Below are positions 1 to 12,165 of a stretch of 64,000 bases of DNA, one piece after another (position 1 is the first letter of the stretch; every line of letters begins with the position of its first letter). Source of the stretch: Plenodomus lindquistii. Taxonomy: Eukaryota > Ascomycota > Dothideomycetes > Pleosporales > Leptosphaeriaceae. Made by a program: the position numbers and the translations under genes. Under the pieces are notes generated by a model. It was not told where the DNA came from and searched no databases. It saw nothing but the letters and a program-made list of their open reading frames with translations. The stretch lies in the NCBI GenBank assembly GCA_025504975.1, contig JANUWI010000003.1:2542001-2606000 (forward strand), written 5' to 3'.

Positions 1-3000
1 ACGAAGATCCAAACGCGCGCATGATCCGAGAACTGAAGGAAGAGCTGGCAAAGTTACGAGGTCAACTGACAGGAGGCGGAGGCGGCTCAAACGGTATCAT
101 TGAAGAGCAGTATGCTCCAGACACGCCGCTGGAAAAGCAAATAGTTTCCATCTCCCAACCAGACGGAACGATCAAGAAGGTCTCAAAGGCCGAGATTGTA
201 GAGCAGCTGGATCAGTCTGAGAAGCTGTACAAGGACCTGAACCAGACATGGGAGGAAAAGCTTCAAAAGACCGAAGAGATTCACAAGGAACGCGAAGCTG
301 CTTTGGAAGAGCTGGGTATCAGCATTGAGAAAGGTTTCGTGGGGTTGTCAACACCGAAGAACATGCCGCATTTGGTAAACTTGAGTGACGACCCTCTGTT
401 GACCGAGTGTCTGGTCTACAATCTGAAGCCAGGCACAACAACGGTTGGCAACTCCGATGTAGAAGGCCAGACTGCGCAGATACGCTTAAACGGTTCACAG
501 ATCCTCGCAGACCACTGCAACTTTGAAAATGTCGACGGCAAGGTGACTGTGATACCAAAGGAGACTGCAAGTGTCATGGTCAATGGCGTGCGCATCGATA
601 AGCCAAGATTACTCAAGAGTGGTCACCGCATCATCTTGGGCGACTTCCACATTTTCCGATTCAACAACCCGCAAGAAGCAAGGGCCGAGCGTGCAGAAGT
701 AGGCACGAGCCTCCTTCGTCAGACTGTGACTGCCAGCCAACTCAACTCCCCTTCGCCCGCACCACGGCCAGGCCACGAGAGATCGTTCAGTACTCTTAGT
801 ATCGCAAATTCCGACTTTGATCCCGATAGCCCGCGAGCTGGATCGCCTGCGCTGTGGCAACGTGGTAGAGAGTCCGAATTTTCTTATGCTCGTAGGGAAG
901 CATTAGCCGCATGGCTTGGTCCCGAGAAACGTATCGAGAACTTACCAGATGAAGACTTCGAAGCTCTCTTCGAAGATCTCAGCAGGCTGCGCGAAACACG
1001 TAAAACACGTCCAGAGAGTCGTATTTTTAGCGATGAGGATCTGGAATCCACTTCTTCATATCCTGTAAGGGAAAAGTACACCTCGGGAGGAACATTCGAC
1101 AACTTCTCGCTTGATACGCTGCTGACAACACCATCCACACCGATGCAAGACGGTAGCGAAAAGATGCGAGATATACAGGAAGACATGCAGGAAAGACTAG
1201 ATGGGCAGAAAGAAGACTTTCAAACAAAGCTCAAGGCTGGTGTAGAGGCCAAAGTCGAGCTGGAGGAGCTAAGGGCTGCAAAAGAGCAGATGCAAAGACA
1301 ACTTCGGGACCAGAAAGAGGCATTTGAGCGTCAACTGCGAGAGCTTGGGCATGAGCCAACACCAGATCCAAGTGACGAGCCACAGTCCAAAACACCAGCT
1401 CAAAACGGAAAGCAGCTTGAGTTGGTGAGAACGTTCTTCCAGCAGTGGCGACGGCGCAAATATGTTACCATGGCAGAGACTCTTCTGCAAAATGCAGCAC
1501 TCCTGAAGGAGGCCCAGATTCTGAGCCAGCAAATGGACAAACGAGTGGTCTTCCAGTTCTGCATTGTCGACATTGGGCACACCGTACCTTCATCCTACGA
1601 CCTGGTCAACATAGACGTTCCAAGCGAAGACGATGAGTACCTTGATCACCAGTCGAAGCCATGCGTCGGCGTCCGTGTTGTCGACTTCAAAAACGAGGTC
1701 GTCCACCTTTGGTCGATACAGAAGCTCCGCGACCGTGTGCGAAAGATGCATCAAGTCGCTCAGTACATGAACCGGCCTGAATATTTTCAACACTTTAATC
1801 CCGAGTCTCCGTTCTCCGAACCATGTATGCCTGAGTTCTCACGTATAGGCGACGTGGATGTGCCTCTTGCAGCAGTCTTCGAGTCCAGGGTGCGAGACTT
1901 CAGCCTAGACGTCATATCACCATACACATCGAATCCGATTGGCATCATTCGATTGTCCTTAGAGCCTTCATCAGCGGAAGCACCTTCGACAACGCTCAAG
2001 TTCAACGTGGGGATGCATGAGTTTGTTGGGTTCCCTGAGAGAGAAGGTACTCAGGTTCATGCTGTACTGTTTGTACCTGGAATCTCAGATGAGAGCGGTG
2101 CAACCACGACGACCTGGATTTCAGATTTCAATGAAGGGCCGATCCGGTTCGAAAGCGTGCACAGCATGAGCCTACCTTACCCAAGCCCACGCGAGACTTT
2201 TCTCCGTATCTCAATCTTCGCCAAGGTGTCGGACATACATCTGGACAAGCTCCTTAGCTGGGATGACATGCGGGATTCAGCAGATAAGCCAAGGGAAAAG
2301 AGACGGACCGCGCGGCTGCCCGAGTCCGAGTTCTATACCGAAGACACACACGACATCTTCTCGCGCATACAAATCCACGAGATCACAGACGACGGTACAT
2401 ACAAGCCTGTCGAGGTTACTCAAAGTAGCATCATGGACGCTGGAGTATACCAGCTGCATCAGGGACTGGCACGTCGTATAGTAGTCAATCTTACCCACAC
2501 ATGTGGAGAGACTTTGCAATGGGACAAGGTCTCGGCGATGCGCATGGGTCAGATCCGATTGATGGATGCATCGGGTAACACTCCTGGCATCGACTCCCCC
2601 GTGAAAGAGATTCCAGTCGACTTTGTCGCGCCTCCAGTTGTTCGCGAAAACGCAGATGGCACAACCAACGTCAAGTTTGTAGGGCGATGGGACAGCACAG
2701 CTCATGGCTCTCTGTTGCTCGACCGCGCGACGCAGGATAAGTACCGCGTCTCTGCCACTCTACTCTTCGACGTCGCATCGTCCAAGCTCATCGAACCCAT
2801 GACTTTCTCCCTCGATCTGGGCCTACAGATTCGCGGCCGGTCATACATGCGCCAATCTTCGCTATTCTCTCTCGCCACAATCTGGAACACCGTGAAGATC
2901 GTTCACTCCACAGTCGGCATCTTCAACGTCGCCATCCGCCCTACGTCCGTCAAACGCGCCACTGACCTCTGGCGCATGAACACAAAAGACGACTACATCA

Positions 3001-3761
3001 AAGGCGAAGAAGAACTCGCCGGCTGGACCCCCCGCGGCGTCTCCCTAGTCCGCGATTTCATCGACCTCGAAAAGCGCCGCCGACGCATTGCAGAAATTGA
3101 AACCGCCCGCTCAACCCTCTCCTCCAAATCCCTCAGCGTCACCACCTCGCCCTCCCCCACCCCCGCCCCCGACCTCGACGACAAGCAAAAAGCGCTCCTA
3201 CAGCGCGTCATCAATCTCTGGAAGACCAAAAAAGCCCCCGCGGAAATCATTCTCAATCCCACGAACCTCGAACCGCCTTCCAACGGCGCAGCATTCGCGC
3301 CGCGCTCCTCATCCCCATTGCCCGTCCCAAAACCCAGTCTAACAGCAACCGTGCGCTTCATATCCAAGAATCCAAATTTGATGAAGGCCTCCTACCTCCT
3401 CACACCCGACACGACAAACACGCGCTGGGTACGTCGATACGTCGAGCTGCGCAAACCCTACCTACACATCTACTCTACCGACGGGGATGAAATCAACGCC
3501 ATCAATATTTCCACAGCGCGGGTCGACCATTCGCCGCAGATTGCTCGGTTGCTGGGCGGTGGGCAGGGGCAGCAGAGTAATGGTGGTGGTGCTGGTGGTG
3601 CAGGGGCAGGCGCCGCAGCACAGAAAGATACAGTGTTTGCAGTGTTTGCGCGGAGTAATACGTATATTTTTCGTGCGAGGAGTGAGAGGGAGAAGATTGA
3701 GTGGATTTTGAGGCTGGATCAGAGTTATTTTTCGAGTGAGGGGAGTGAGGGGAGTATGTGA
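1..3761 (+). CDS. uncA: Kinesin-3 family motor, C-terminal part (UncA/KIF1-like), 5' partial
   Basis: The frame is open from the window edge (codons start at base 3) to a TGA at 3761, giving about 1,252 visible residues in one exon. The first residues, EDPNARMIRELKEEL, are the hallmark of the end of a kinesin motor domain and its neck, so the roughly 350-residue motor lies upstream and the ATG at 21 is not the start. Domains seen: a coiled coil (about 40-100), a forkhead-associated domain (about 120-225, with TVGNSD, ADHCNF and LGDFHIFRFN), coiled coil and KIF1B-type region (about 390-520), a long beta-rich region, and a C-terminal PH domain (about 1110-1240, ending REKIEWILRLDQ). In this family the PH domain binds phosphoinositides and the motor carries early endosomes along microtubules. 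A Gly/Gln/Ala-rich insertion sits inside the PH domain. Family assignment is firm; cargo is inferred. Confidence 0.95.
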   Translation, partial: EDPNARMIRELKEELAKLRGQLTGGGGGSNGIIEEQYAPDTPLEKQIVSISQPDGTIKKVSKAEIVEQLDQSEKLYKDLNQTWEEKLQKTEEIHKEREAALEELGISIEKGFVGLSTPKNMPHLVNLSDDPLLTECLVYNLKPGTTTVGNSDVEGQTAQIRLNGSQILADHCNFENVDGKVTVIPKETASVMVNGVRIDKPRLLKSGHRIILGDFHIFRFNNPQEARAERAEVGTSLLRQTVTASQLNSPSPAPRPGHERSFSTLSIANSDFDPDSPRAGSPALWQRGRESEFSYARREALAAWLGPEKRIENLPDEDFEALFEDLSRLRETRKTRPESRIFSDEDLESTSSYPVREKYTSGGTFDNFSLDTLLTTPSTPMQDGSEKMRDIQEDMQERLDGQKEDFQTKLKAGVEAKVELEELRAAKEQMQRQLRDQKEAFERQLRELGHEPTPDPSDEPQSKTPAQNGKQLELVRTFFQQWRRRKYVTMAETLLQNAALLKEAQILSQQMDKRVVFQFCIVDIGHTVPSSYDLVNIDVPSEDDEYLDHQSKPCVGVRVVDFKNEVVHLWSIQKLRDRVRKMHQVAQYMNRPEYFQHFNPESPFSEPCMPEFSRIGDVDVPLAAVFESRVRDFSLDVISPYTSNPIGIIRLSLEPSSAEAPSTTLKFNVGMHEFVGFPEREGTQVHAVLFVPGISDESGATTTTWISDFNEGPIRFESVHSMSLPYPSPRETFLRISIFAKVSDIHLDKLLSWDDMRDSADKPREKRRTARLPESEFYTEDTHDIFSRIQIHEITDDGTYKPVEVTQSSIMDAGVYQLHQGLARRIVVNLTHTCGETLQWDKVSAMRMGQIRLMDASGNTPGIDSPVKEIPVDFVAPPVVRENADGTTNVKFVGRWDSTAHGSLLLDRATQDKYRVSATLLFDVASSKLIEPMTFSLDLGLQIRGRSYMRQSSLFSLATIWNTVKIVHSTVGIFNVAIRPTSVKRATDLWRMNTKDDYIKGEEELAGWTPRGVSLVRDFIDLEKRRRRIAEIETARSTLSSKSLSVTTSPSPTPAPDLDDKQKALLQRVINLWKTKKAPAEIILNPTNLEPPSNGAAFAPRSSSPLPVPKPSLTATVRFISKNPNLMKASYLLTPDTTNTRWVRRYVELRKPYLHIYSTDGDEINAINISTARVDHSPQIARLLGGGQGQQSNGGGAGGAGAGAAAQKDTVFAVFARSNTYIFRARSEREKIEWILRLDQSYFSSEGSEGSM

Positions 3762-4402
3762 GCGTGGGTTTGAATGCCTTTGGACATTGGTGAAGAGGTA
3801 CAGATACGAGGGAAGAGGATGGGGTGTGTAGATACGGTGGGTTGACGTTTGAAGATGGGTGATTGAATATGCGCCGAGTGGAACGCTGGGATTGAAGGGT
3901 GCGATTGTTGTTGGTTGTTGTTGTTGATTTTTTTCTTCTTTGGGATACCCACGAGCCACCCGACACTTTTTGTTGGATATATGTGCTCCTGATTGCGACT
4001 GACTGGCATAATGTGAATGAGGATTCTCAATCTATCCATTTACTCTTTCCCTTTCACATACCCCATGACTGACTGCACTCGTAGGAAAATACATCTCGAC
4101 TGGGCTCGGTTTCGCTGTAACAACTCCCTGTTGAGCTTAGCTTGGGTCTGTCGCGTTTTCACACTCGCATGACCTTCGCAGGAGCAGCTTTTTGGGGCTT
4201 TCCTCGTGCTAATAAAGGCAGGACGGGTGATTGAGTCAGTTACTTACTTCTCTTGAACACAGCAACGATGGGAAACCGTCAATGTGTTGATGATGTTCAC
4301 TGTTCACGTCTGTCTGGGCAAGGATCCATCATCTCCAACCATCCATCCATCAAACCACAGCCAGCGCACAAGCTACAAGATGAAGAAACAAAAGCATCAA
4401 CA

Positions 4403-4460
<58 letters not shown>

Positions 4461-4640
4461 CCACTCCCAATCAAACATCATCATATCATCATTGTATTAC
4501 TCCCATCCTATCTTCTTCTACTCCAGGGTATCATTTGCATCGTACATTCATATCATAGCATCATTACCAGTGAACAAATTTTTCCTTGGTCTTTCCCCCC
4601 CATCCATGCTCAACAATCCATGGCGCGACCATGTTTTTGC
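3762..4640. other. Convergent intergenic region, 879 bp
   Basis: This lies between the 3' ends of the kinesin gene and BUB2. It contains both 3' UTRs and a long CA microsatellite. Short open frames here are low-complexity and none resembles a protein. Confidence 0.7.
4409..4459. repeat. (CA)n microsatellite, about 25 units
   Basis: An uninterrupted CA dinucleotide run of 51 nt lies in the intergenic space between two convergent genes. It is likely length-polymorphic between strains. Confidence 0.97.
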
Positions 4641-5902
4641 TCACTTTGCATGACTGATGATTTCAGCGTACATGTCCTCTGGGATTTTCCCGGCGAAGCT
4701 CATAGCCACGCCGATGATTTTGGAGGCGTTGAGGGAGGGGAGGTTGCGGAGGATGGTGTTGGGGCTGTTTGGGGTAGGTCGTCAGTATATCCTCTTCTGA
4801 GGTTTGCAAGGAAAGGGTGATTTGATTTGGAAAGGACAGAGTAGGAGTAGGAGTAGTGACAAGAAGAGGAGAAAGAGCACAACATACCTTGAACTATTCA
4901 AAATCTCCGTCCTCAGCAAAACCAACTGCGCAACAATACACAGCAAGTTCAAATGCGGGCCATATGCAAACAAAAAGTCCCAGAGCAGGAGGACTTCCGG
5001 TAAAGGTGGTGTGCAAGCACACATTGTCAGCACAGACGCGAATGCGTATATCCTGGCTTCCATGTGATGCGCCATCAAATGCCCATACAGCTTGGGATCC
5101 ACAACCTCCAACACGCGATCCACAAGCGCCAACCCCTTATGCACACCCTCCATACTACCCCTCACATAGCCCGGACACTCCTGCGTAATCAACCGCTCAA
5201 ACCCCGTAAACGCCTGGACTTCGCTGCGCGCGGCGTATAAAAACGGACCACAGAGTACATTCATACCCTGCACATAGCCAATCTGCTCCGCGTCATTGGT
5301 CGTCGACGCCTCGGTGCGCGAACCCCCACCGCCACCACCACCCGTCGTCACAGAATGCCGCGACATCATCGATGTATCAGGGCTGCCACCGAATTCAGAG
5401 AGCGTGGGCGGCGACTGCCATCCGTTTACGCGGGCCTCGTGCGCGTCGTTGAGACGCCATGCTACGGCGTTGAGAACGCGTGTGATGCTGTTTTGCGTGA
5501 CGCGGCGCCGGAAAAGGGGATCGCCTTGGAAGGTGCGGAAGGTGTCGTTTTGGATTTTAGAGTGTGCGGGTGAGGCGCCTTGGCGGACGAGGTCGAGGTA
5601 TATGTCGGTTTTTAGGGGGGGCGCGTTCAGCAGGATTAGCCAGATGTAGATGCGGAGTTCGGACTAGGAATTGGGGACATGTGTCAGTCAATTGAGCATC
5701 TGGTGGGACGGTTTGGGGTGCGCGCAGAGGGTTGCTGTTCAGCGGTGCGTAAGACGACGGCGTAGGAGGACGGTGAACGTACCATGCCCTCGCTGTTGGC
5801 TGGGATGCCTTTGGTGAGTATGTTGTAGCGCAATTCTTTGAGGCTCTCTTCCGGGTTGTCGGATGATGCTCCCTTGAGGAGCAGCATATCCAGGTTCGTC
5901 AT
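4641..5902 (-). CDS. BUB2: Mitotic checkpoint GTPase-activating protein Bub2 (TBC domain)
   Basis: Three exons, 5902-5783, 5663-4888 and 4764-4641, with introns starting GTACGT and GTATGT, give 339 residues. Yeast Bub2 (306) and fission yeast Cdc16 (299) are close in size. With Bfa1, Bub2 is the GAP for the Tem1 GTPase at spindle poles and holds back mitotic exit or septation until the spindle is positioned. Both TBC catalytic fingers are visible: IQNDTFR (arginine finger, about Arg83) and GYVQGMN (glutamine finger, about Gln172). A Ser/Gly-rich loop including seven consecutive glycines (about 134-160) separates them and explains the extra length. The start MTNLDMLLL is a good ATG at the head of the frame. 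The splice phases close exactly. Confidence 0.93.
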
Positions 5903-6547
5903 GTCGTGGTGTTGTTTGGTGTTTTGGACGTCGACTGCGGTCGCGCTTTAGTTCACCCAAACTCCTGGGGTTGCTAGCGTCGACGGGAGGCACGTCGATC
6001 TCACGTGGGGCCGCATGCTCATACTAAGTTGCACCACCAAATCCGTGTTATGAACACATTGCCCCTTTGGTGTTGAATGAGTTGACATCCAGTAGAGCGC
6101 ATGTGCTGAAGGTGTTTGGTTGTCGCGACTTGCTACCATCATGACGGGAGAGCCGTATGTTATTCACATGACCCAGTGCACATAGTCTGAAGAATGTTGT
6201 ACAGTTCCTACAAACCCATACTGCGAATAGACTAATACTACTACAAACAGCGGCACACTACCCCCCGAAGCCAAATATCAAGGCCTAACCTCGCGCAAAT
6301 CTCGCAGCGAACGTGACCGATAAAGGACAAAAGTAGCGCAGCCCCTACCAAAGTCAATCGTACACCGTCCAGACTACCAGAGCCATACCGGCAAAAGATA
6401 TTCGCCATATCTCCATGTCCCAAAGGTATCCTTACCCCGATGTCGCCGCGCCCTAAACACTTTTGGAATGCAAGTTTGCCACTCCCGTGCCCCTGATCAT
6501 TGGATCAGGCATTGAAACCGTCGATATTCTATGGGTTCGCCATTCTC
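5903..6547. other. Intergenic region, BUB2 promoter and RSC4 3' end, 645 bp
   Basis: This holds sequence upstream of BUB2 and downstream of RSC4, which lie in tandem on the minus strand. No gene, repeat or RNA is recognisable. Confidence 0.6.
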
Positions 6548-9365
6548 CTAATACGACGCATGCCTCATCAAATGTAAGAAGATTGTACTCTTCTCGATCT
6601 CAATCTGGTCTTCCTTCTTCTCCTTTGCATCTTTGGCGTCACCATCCTTGTGCTCCTTCTCCGCCACAATCTCGACTTCGATGCGGTTCACACCACCTAC
6701 CAGCTTGGCCTCGAAGACAGGCTCGCCCTTTTTCTTGCCGCCTTCGTAGCCGGGGCCGGGGCTAACACCGTTGATACCTGCGGTAACGGGGACGCGGTTG
6801 ACTTCCAGTGTGCGGGTCCCATTCACCGTAACGAATAGGCGGTAGAGGCGGTTTGTCAGTGCGATTGGGACCTTGGGAGTAATTTGGATGTACGAGTTTG
6901 AAGGAGAAACGACGATAGTGGCGCTGTGGGAGGTTTTGGTGAGGCTGGAGGGGACGGAGACGGACCAGGGTTTGGAGGCGTTGAGGGCAGGATGTGTGTT
7001 CAGTGTGATCTTAGGGATGAGGGCTTCATCGAGGCCTAAAGATTTGTCAGTGAAGACTAGTGACAAGGTATGAAGGGCACCTACTCTTCAAAGGTACTTT
7101 GCGGAGGCTGTCCACACGTGGAATAGCAGGGGGAGCGTAGTAGGCTGGTGCTTGCGGTGTCGCATACACGCCGTTTGGCTGACTAATTCCATTCGGATGT
7201 GGACTTCCGCTCGGCACTCTGTTGAGAGCTGGTGGTGCCATGGATGGATGGGGCGTCTGCGAGGGTGCACTAAGACGCGCCCCCTGACTATCCGACGCAG
7301 TACTGGCGGGTCGTATCGCGCTCAACGCAGGAGACTGGACATCTTGCTTGACACCATTTACGGCTGGTGGCGATCCAGCTGTCCTCGTCTGGGCAGTAGG
7401 AAGTGGTGCGACCGTAGCTGAGCCACCTCGCGGTCCAGCGAACGGATTTGTTGATGCTAATGGTGTTGAAGCCTTCACTACTGGCGATGCGCGAGATGAT
7501 CGACCACTGGTCATACTGTCGAGGACGTGCCGTTGTTGTCGTATTAGTGCATCGCTATCAACAATGACTCCAGGCGTCGCAGAGCTGCGCGCAGCCGGAG
7601 TGTTTGGATCTGATGCTGGGCTTTGTCTGAGCTTCAGCTTCAGTTGCTGCTTAGGAGCTGCAGCAGTGCCTGACAGGTTAAGCTTAAGCTTCGGCTGAGT
7701 TGGTTCATTGACCTTTGCCTTGGCTTCCCGGAGCTTCTTATAGAAGATTTCCTGGTTGGTTAGCATGCTGCAAGTTAAGGGTTGATGGAAAGCTCCATAC
7801 CTCAAACTCCAAGGAGAGGTTGTAGATGTCGCTGCCATCCTCGTTGTAGATGCGGGCATTCGTCCAGATCAAGCTCACTGCTTCCTCGAAAGCGTCCCAG
7901 CTCTTGAAGAGCGTTTGTCCGGTCGGCGCCTCCCGACCGATGACGCCGCGGACCTTCTTATGCACGGCTGACAGTGACATGGGGTCTTTGATCAGCTGGT
8001 AGTAGTCTTTCAAACTTCGTGAAGGAAGGTTCTGGAACGGTGCGAATATCTGAAGGCCGCCACTGAAAGACTATTAGTACATGGTGCTAGCCCAACTGGT
8101 GGAGCAACTCACTCTTCATGTTCAATGAGCTCGCGAACAATCTGCTCTTGTGCCTGTTGGAATGTCTTGCCGGCAAAGTCTGGATTGTCGTCCTCTTCTG
8201 GAGCCAACGAGGCCGATTGCCGAAGTTTCGAAGGCGCAGGTGTAGCTTGTACAGCTGCAGCCGCCCGTCGTGGGCGGTCGACAGTCTCTATGGTGGCTGG
8301 TGTATACGCAGTACGTGGTGTTGCTGCGGCTCGCGGCGTTGCTTTGGCGGGGGTGGCATTCTCCTCGCCGGGAATGGGTGTGGGAACTGCAATGTAGTTG
8401 CCATCTCTGTAGGCCGGGTTGTGCTTGACCATCCAATTCGACGCCGTTTTTCGGAGCCGCTCGGCATCTTCGTATATGGGAGACTTCTTCTCGTTGAAAG
8501 CCTTTGCATTGTTGACGAGGCGCTTGCAATCGCTTTCGACCTGGGCGAGGGTTGCGTAGGCGCCCTTGTTGAGTTTGTCCTGTGGGGATGCATGTCAACA
8601 GGGCACTCGCAACGAGGGATGCGAGCGTCAGGCTTACCTCGATTGTGTCTATGGCAATGGGCAGCTTGACCTCGTCATAGTAGCCGGGCACTTCGTTCTG
8701 CAGGCGCATGTCAGTGCGCTGTTGGGCTGGGTTAATAGCGTGGAGTGGTTGCGCACCTTGCCCGGCAGGGTGAGGAAGTGGGTGGCTATCGGCCGTCCTC
8801 TGCGCAGTGTCAGTCAGCGGGTCGGCGGTGCAGTCAGTCGCTCAGGCGCACAGCAGCAACATGAGCGGCCCCGAGTGAGGCTAGCGACAGCGGGCGGGCA
8901 CTTACGTCTTGTCCTTTGCCTGCTTCAAGCTGTCCAAGAACTTCAAGCCCTGCACCGTCGTCGTCTCGACCGTCTCCGAGCTGGCGGTGCTCTCAGCCTG
9001 CGCGCATCCGCCGTGTTAGCAATCGCTTCTCCATTCATGGGCTGTCGCCCTCGACCACATCTCGGTGCATGCATCGCCGCGGGGCTTTTGGTGTTGCGGG
9101 CGCCATGGGAGGGGCCGTCGGGGGTGATGTGCGACTCGTCGAGCCACCCCCAGGTGCCCAGGTGTCGCGCGCGCTCCTTGTCCAGCGGCCAGGCCGCATC
9201 GCACCACTCTGCCTCCTCTCCTCTCCCATCTCGCCGTCGCCCCCGGCGATGCATACACCCCCCATTGCACGCTGCACGTACCGGCATTTTCTGGCGCTTT
9301 GCAGGGCGGCCATCGCTCTCGGCCACTGCAGCACTGCCAGCCTTGCGCTTGGCCGCACTCTCCAT
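6548..9365 (-). CDS. RSC4: Tandem-bromodomain chromatin-remodelling subunit, Rsc4-like
   Basis: Eight exons (9365-9282, 8997-8906, 8799-8757, 8697-8638, 8579-8113, 8062-7801, 7751-7085, 7035-6548) join in phase to 720 residues. Two bromodomains follow each other: one at about 35-135 (PGYYDEVKLPIAIDTIE, then NNAKAFNEKKSPIYEDA) and one at about 250-345 (KDYYQLIKDPMSL, then TNARIYNEDGSDIYNLS). Between them is an Ala/Thr/Pro linker; after them comes a Ser/Pro-rich stretch and a conserved C-terminal beta region. Tandem bromodomains followed by this C-terminus are the architecture of Rsc4, which reads acetylated histone H3 within the RSC nucleosome remodeller. The ATG at 9365 (MESAAKRKAG) begins a short basic N-terminus; the frame upstream has only a TTG. 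Other double-bromodomain proteins are larger or carry extra domains. Confidence 0.88.
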
Positions 9366-9777
9366 TATCGGTACCGTTGCGGTCGCGTAGTCTATCCAAG
9401 CAGATGCCAAGGATCGTCGAGGCCGGGAGGAGTCGTGTCGCTGGTGCAGTGAAATGCGCGTTGCGACTTCAACCCGTTGACGCGCCGCAGGTCCATCATT
9501 CTAGGGATCCCTCGCCAAGCGCACTAGGCCGTAATGGGCCGTCGGTTTGATCCAAATGCCGATGCACTCACTCACTACGTGGGCACACCATACAAGCAGG
9601 CACAACGCATACCAACGTCTATCGCAGTCAAGTGGGACATTCAACTGGAACATTCAATTATGCATCCTTCTCAAGTTTAATACAATAGAAGGAAATCCTC
9701 TCCTGAAACTAACCAAACCCTAGGTGTGTTGGAACTTCGTTCAAGCACGCAACGAGATGAGCCGTTTCCATGTGCAA
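9366..9777. other. Intergenic region, 412 bp
   Basis: This is the RSC4 upstream region and the 3' flank of the kinase gene. Nothing else is recognisable. Confidence 0.6.
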
Positions 9778-11273
9778 TCAAGCCTTCTTCACTGTCTCTG
9801 AGGCCTTCCTCTCGAACTCTTTTTGGGCCTCTTGCTCCTTCATCTCCCGCACTTTGGCCAACACCACCTCTCGGAAGATGGCCCCCTTGGCAATCCGGCT
9901 CAAACGTCCAGGTTCTTTAGCAGTACTGGGCGCGCTTTCGTTGGTAGGTAAGCCCTTCTCGGGTGAGTGTGCTGCAATCGCTTCGTCTGCAGCTTGCCGG
10001 GCGTTGGCTGGCATGTCTGCGTCTCCTGGTGGTGTCTCTTCCTCATCCTCTTGCATCTTGAGTGCTTCGATGCGGTTGGCAAGCTTGACGAGTTCGATGC
10101 CACGCTTGAGACGTGCCTTCGCAACGTAGGCCTTGATCTCTGGCAGCAAGTCGCGGTCACTGGCGGTGCTTCCACTGAGCCATACATGCTTGAGGGCAGC
10201 CTGTTCTCGTCAGTATCAGTCCTCAAAGTACGAGTAGAAATGACAGACCTCGCTCGTGGGTCGCTTGTCTGGACTCGGCTCCAGGAGCTTCTTGATGAAC
10301 TCCTTGGCTTCTGGGCTCACGTCCTTCCAATATCGCTCGTGAAAGATGACGCGACCGTTCTTGCACTCCTCAATCAAGTCTGCGAGGTTCTCTGACCGGA
10401 AAGGCGAGTATCCGCAGAGGAGGGTATAGGTGATGACTCCCATGGACCACATATCTACTGGCTTGCCATGACCCTTCTTGAGCATGACTTCAGGTGCTGC
10501 ATATCCAAAGGAGCCGGCCATAGTGGTCAGGACCTCGGTTTTCGAGTCGAGCATCTTTGCGATACCGAAATCGGCTAGAACGAGGGAGGAATTTGCGTCG
10601 CGTGTGAGGTAAAGAAGATTCTCTGGCTTGAGATCTAACGGATTGTCAGCCATGTCATCGTCTAGGTAAACGAGAGATGTTACCTCTGTGGACAACATTG
10701 TTCTGGTGGAGATAGTTGACGGCGTCCAGCACCTGTCGAATTGTCTCGGCAGCGTCCTTCTCCGTGAACTTGCCCTTCTCGCAGATGCGATCGAACAACT
10801 CTCCACCAGTGGCCAATTGGGTCACAATGTAGTACTTGTCCTAGTAGTTGTCAGCTCGAGTGCGCCTTTGTATGCTGTCCACGACATTCTTACCCTGGAC
10901 TCGAACCAATCGTGAAACTTGACAATGTGTGGATGCTTCATGCGCTGCAACATCTCGAGCTCGTCATAGACCATCTGCTCATTGCCGCGGACGTTCTTCT
11001 TCAGGATGATCTTGACCGCCACCTTGCCCTCGGGGCAGTCGGCTTCCCTGACTATACCATAGGTTCCCGCGCCCAATGTCTTGCCAAAACGGTATCGAGA
11101 TCTGTGGTGGGTGTGCTCAGCATGGCCACCGCCTAGGTGGGGTAGCAGGGTACGGACTTGCGATCATAGCTCTCGGGCTGGCCATGCAGCTTGTTGAGCA
11201 TGTTTGTCACTGCGACTGCGCGTTAGCCGGGCAAGCTTTGCAACACAAAAGTGAACGACAAGACCGTACTCAT
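9778..11273 (-). CDS. cmkA: Calcium/calmodulin-dependent protein kinase (CaMK I/II-like)
   Basis: Six coding exons (11273-11270, 11209-11158, 11101-10894, 10840-10684, 10634-10249, 10200-9778) give 409 residues, the usual length of Aspergillus CmkA. The serine/threonine kinase domain spans about 22-280: glycine loop GAGTYGIV, VAVKIILKK lysine, catalytic HRDLKPEN (split by an intron), ADFGIAK, and YAAPEVML. A basic amphipathic helix (about 295-319, ARLKRGIELVKLANRIEALK) is the expected autoinhibitory and calmodulin-binding segment. It phosphorylates targets in response to Ca2+/calmodulin in growth and cell-cycle control. The first coding exon is only ATGA: splicing GTACGG to CAG joins it to TGACAAACATG and gives MMTNMLNKLHGQ, matching the family's conserved MLNKLHGQP start. 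The second intron has an unusual GTCCGT donor. Initiation at the in-frame ATG at 11201 would be an alternative. Confidence 0.92.
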
Positions 11274-12165
11274 GGTGGGCGAGCGTTGTCGCAGTAGTAA
11301 TACTGCTGCAGCTGCACTGGCTCGCGGCTGACTGTCAGACTTGGGTTGCCTATCAGGCGCGTGGTTCAGCTGAGGTGGTGGGGGGGTGGGATGAGGGGTA
11401 TCTCGCCGGTAACAGGTAGCAATGCAAATGCGGACGAAAGACAAGGTCAGAGGGAGAATTAACGCAAAAGGAGGCAGAGGACCATGTCAGACCAGGGCGC
11501 TCAGGGTCGTCAAGGCTCGAAGCAGCACCCTGGTGCGCTGTGGGGGTAGGCGCATTCGCTGGTCGATTCCGCCTCGCGGCCTGCGCCTGTCGTTTGTGGC
11601 GCAGTGCATTGGCAGGCAATTGGTACGAGACCTACGCGTTGTCGTCTACTGTTAGCATCCGCGCCGGTGAACACCTCAGGCGTGGCCTTGCAACTGTGGC
11701 CTAGCTTTGCACCTGGTTAGCAGCCTTGTGTTGGACACACTCAGGCCGTTGGACATGGTGGTGTTGCTCACTTGGAAAGGACTATCGTCGGTCGTTTCCT
11801 GGCCTCTAAAGTGGAGATGCATTCCTTGCGAACAGCACGTACCAACGACTACATTCGTCCTGTGTAGCGCCATGGTGTGTGCGCTCTTCTGACACATGTG
11901 TTGCCATGAAGAAGTCTGTGACGGGGAGAAAGCTCCAGCGGGTGTCTTGCCGCTTGGAAGGGCAACCGGGTCGTACGCAAGGAATGGAAGGCGGCAGGGA
12001 CAATCCTGAATGCTGTGCCATTTCTACGTCATGCCTCCACGAGCATACATAAACTGGCCAACAACACGACCAAACCGCACACATCACTCTCGACCATCCT
12101 GATCCTCTGTTCACACATCCAACAGCTCCTCGAACCTAGTTTATACCACTACGCACTTCTTCACC
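11274..12165. other. Divergent promoter region, 892 bp
   Basis: This lies between the kinase gene (minus) and the small membrane-protein gene (plus), so it must hold both promoters and 5' leaders. Open frames on both strands are unrelated to known proteins. Confidence 0.6.

Noticed and set aside
9365..9410. Longer RSC4 N-terminus from 9410
   Set aside because: The codon at 9410 is TTG; the first ATG in frame is at 9365.
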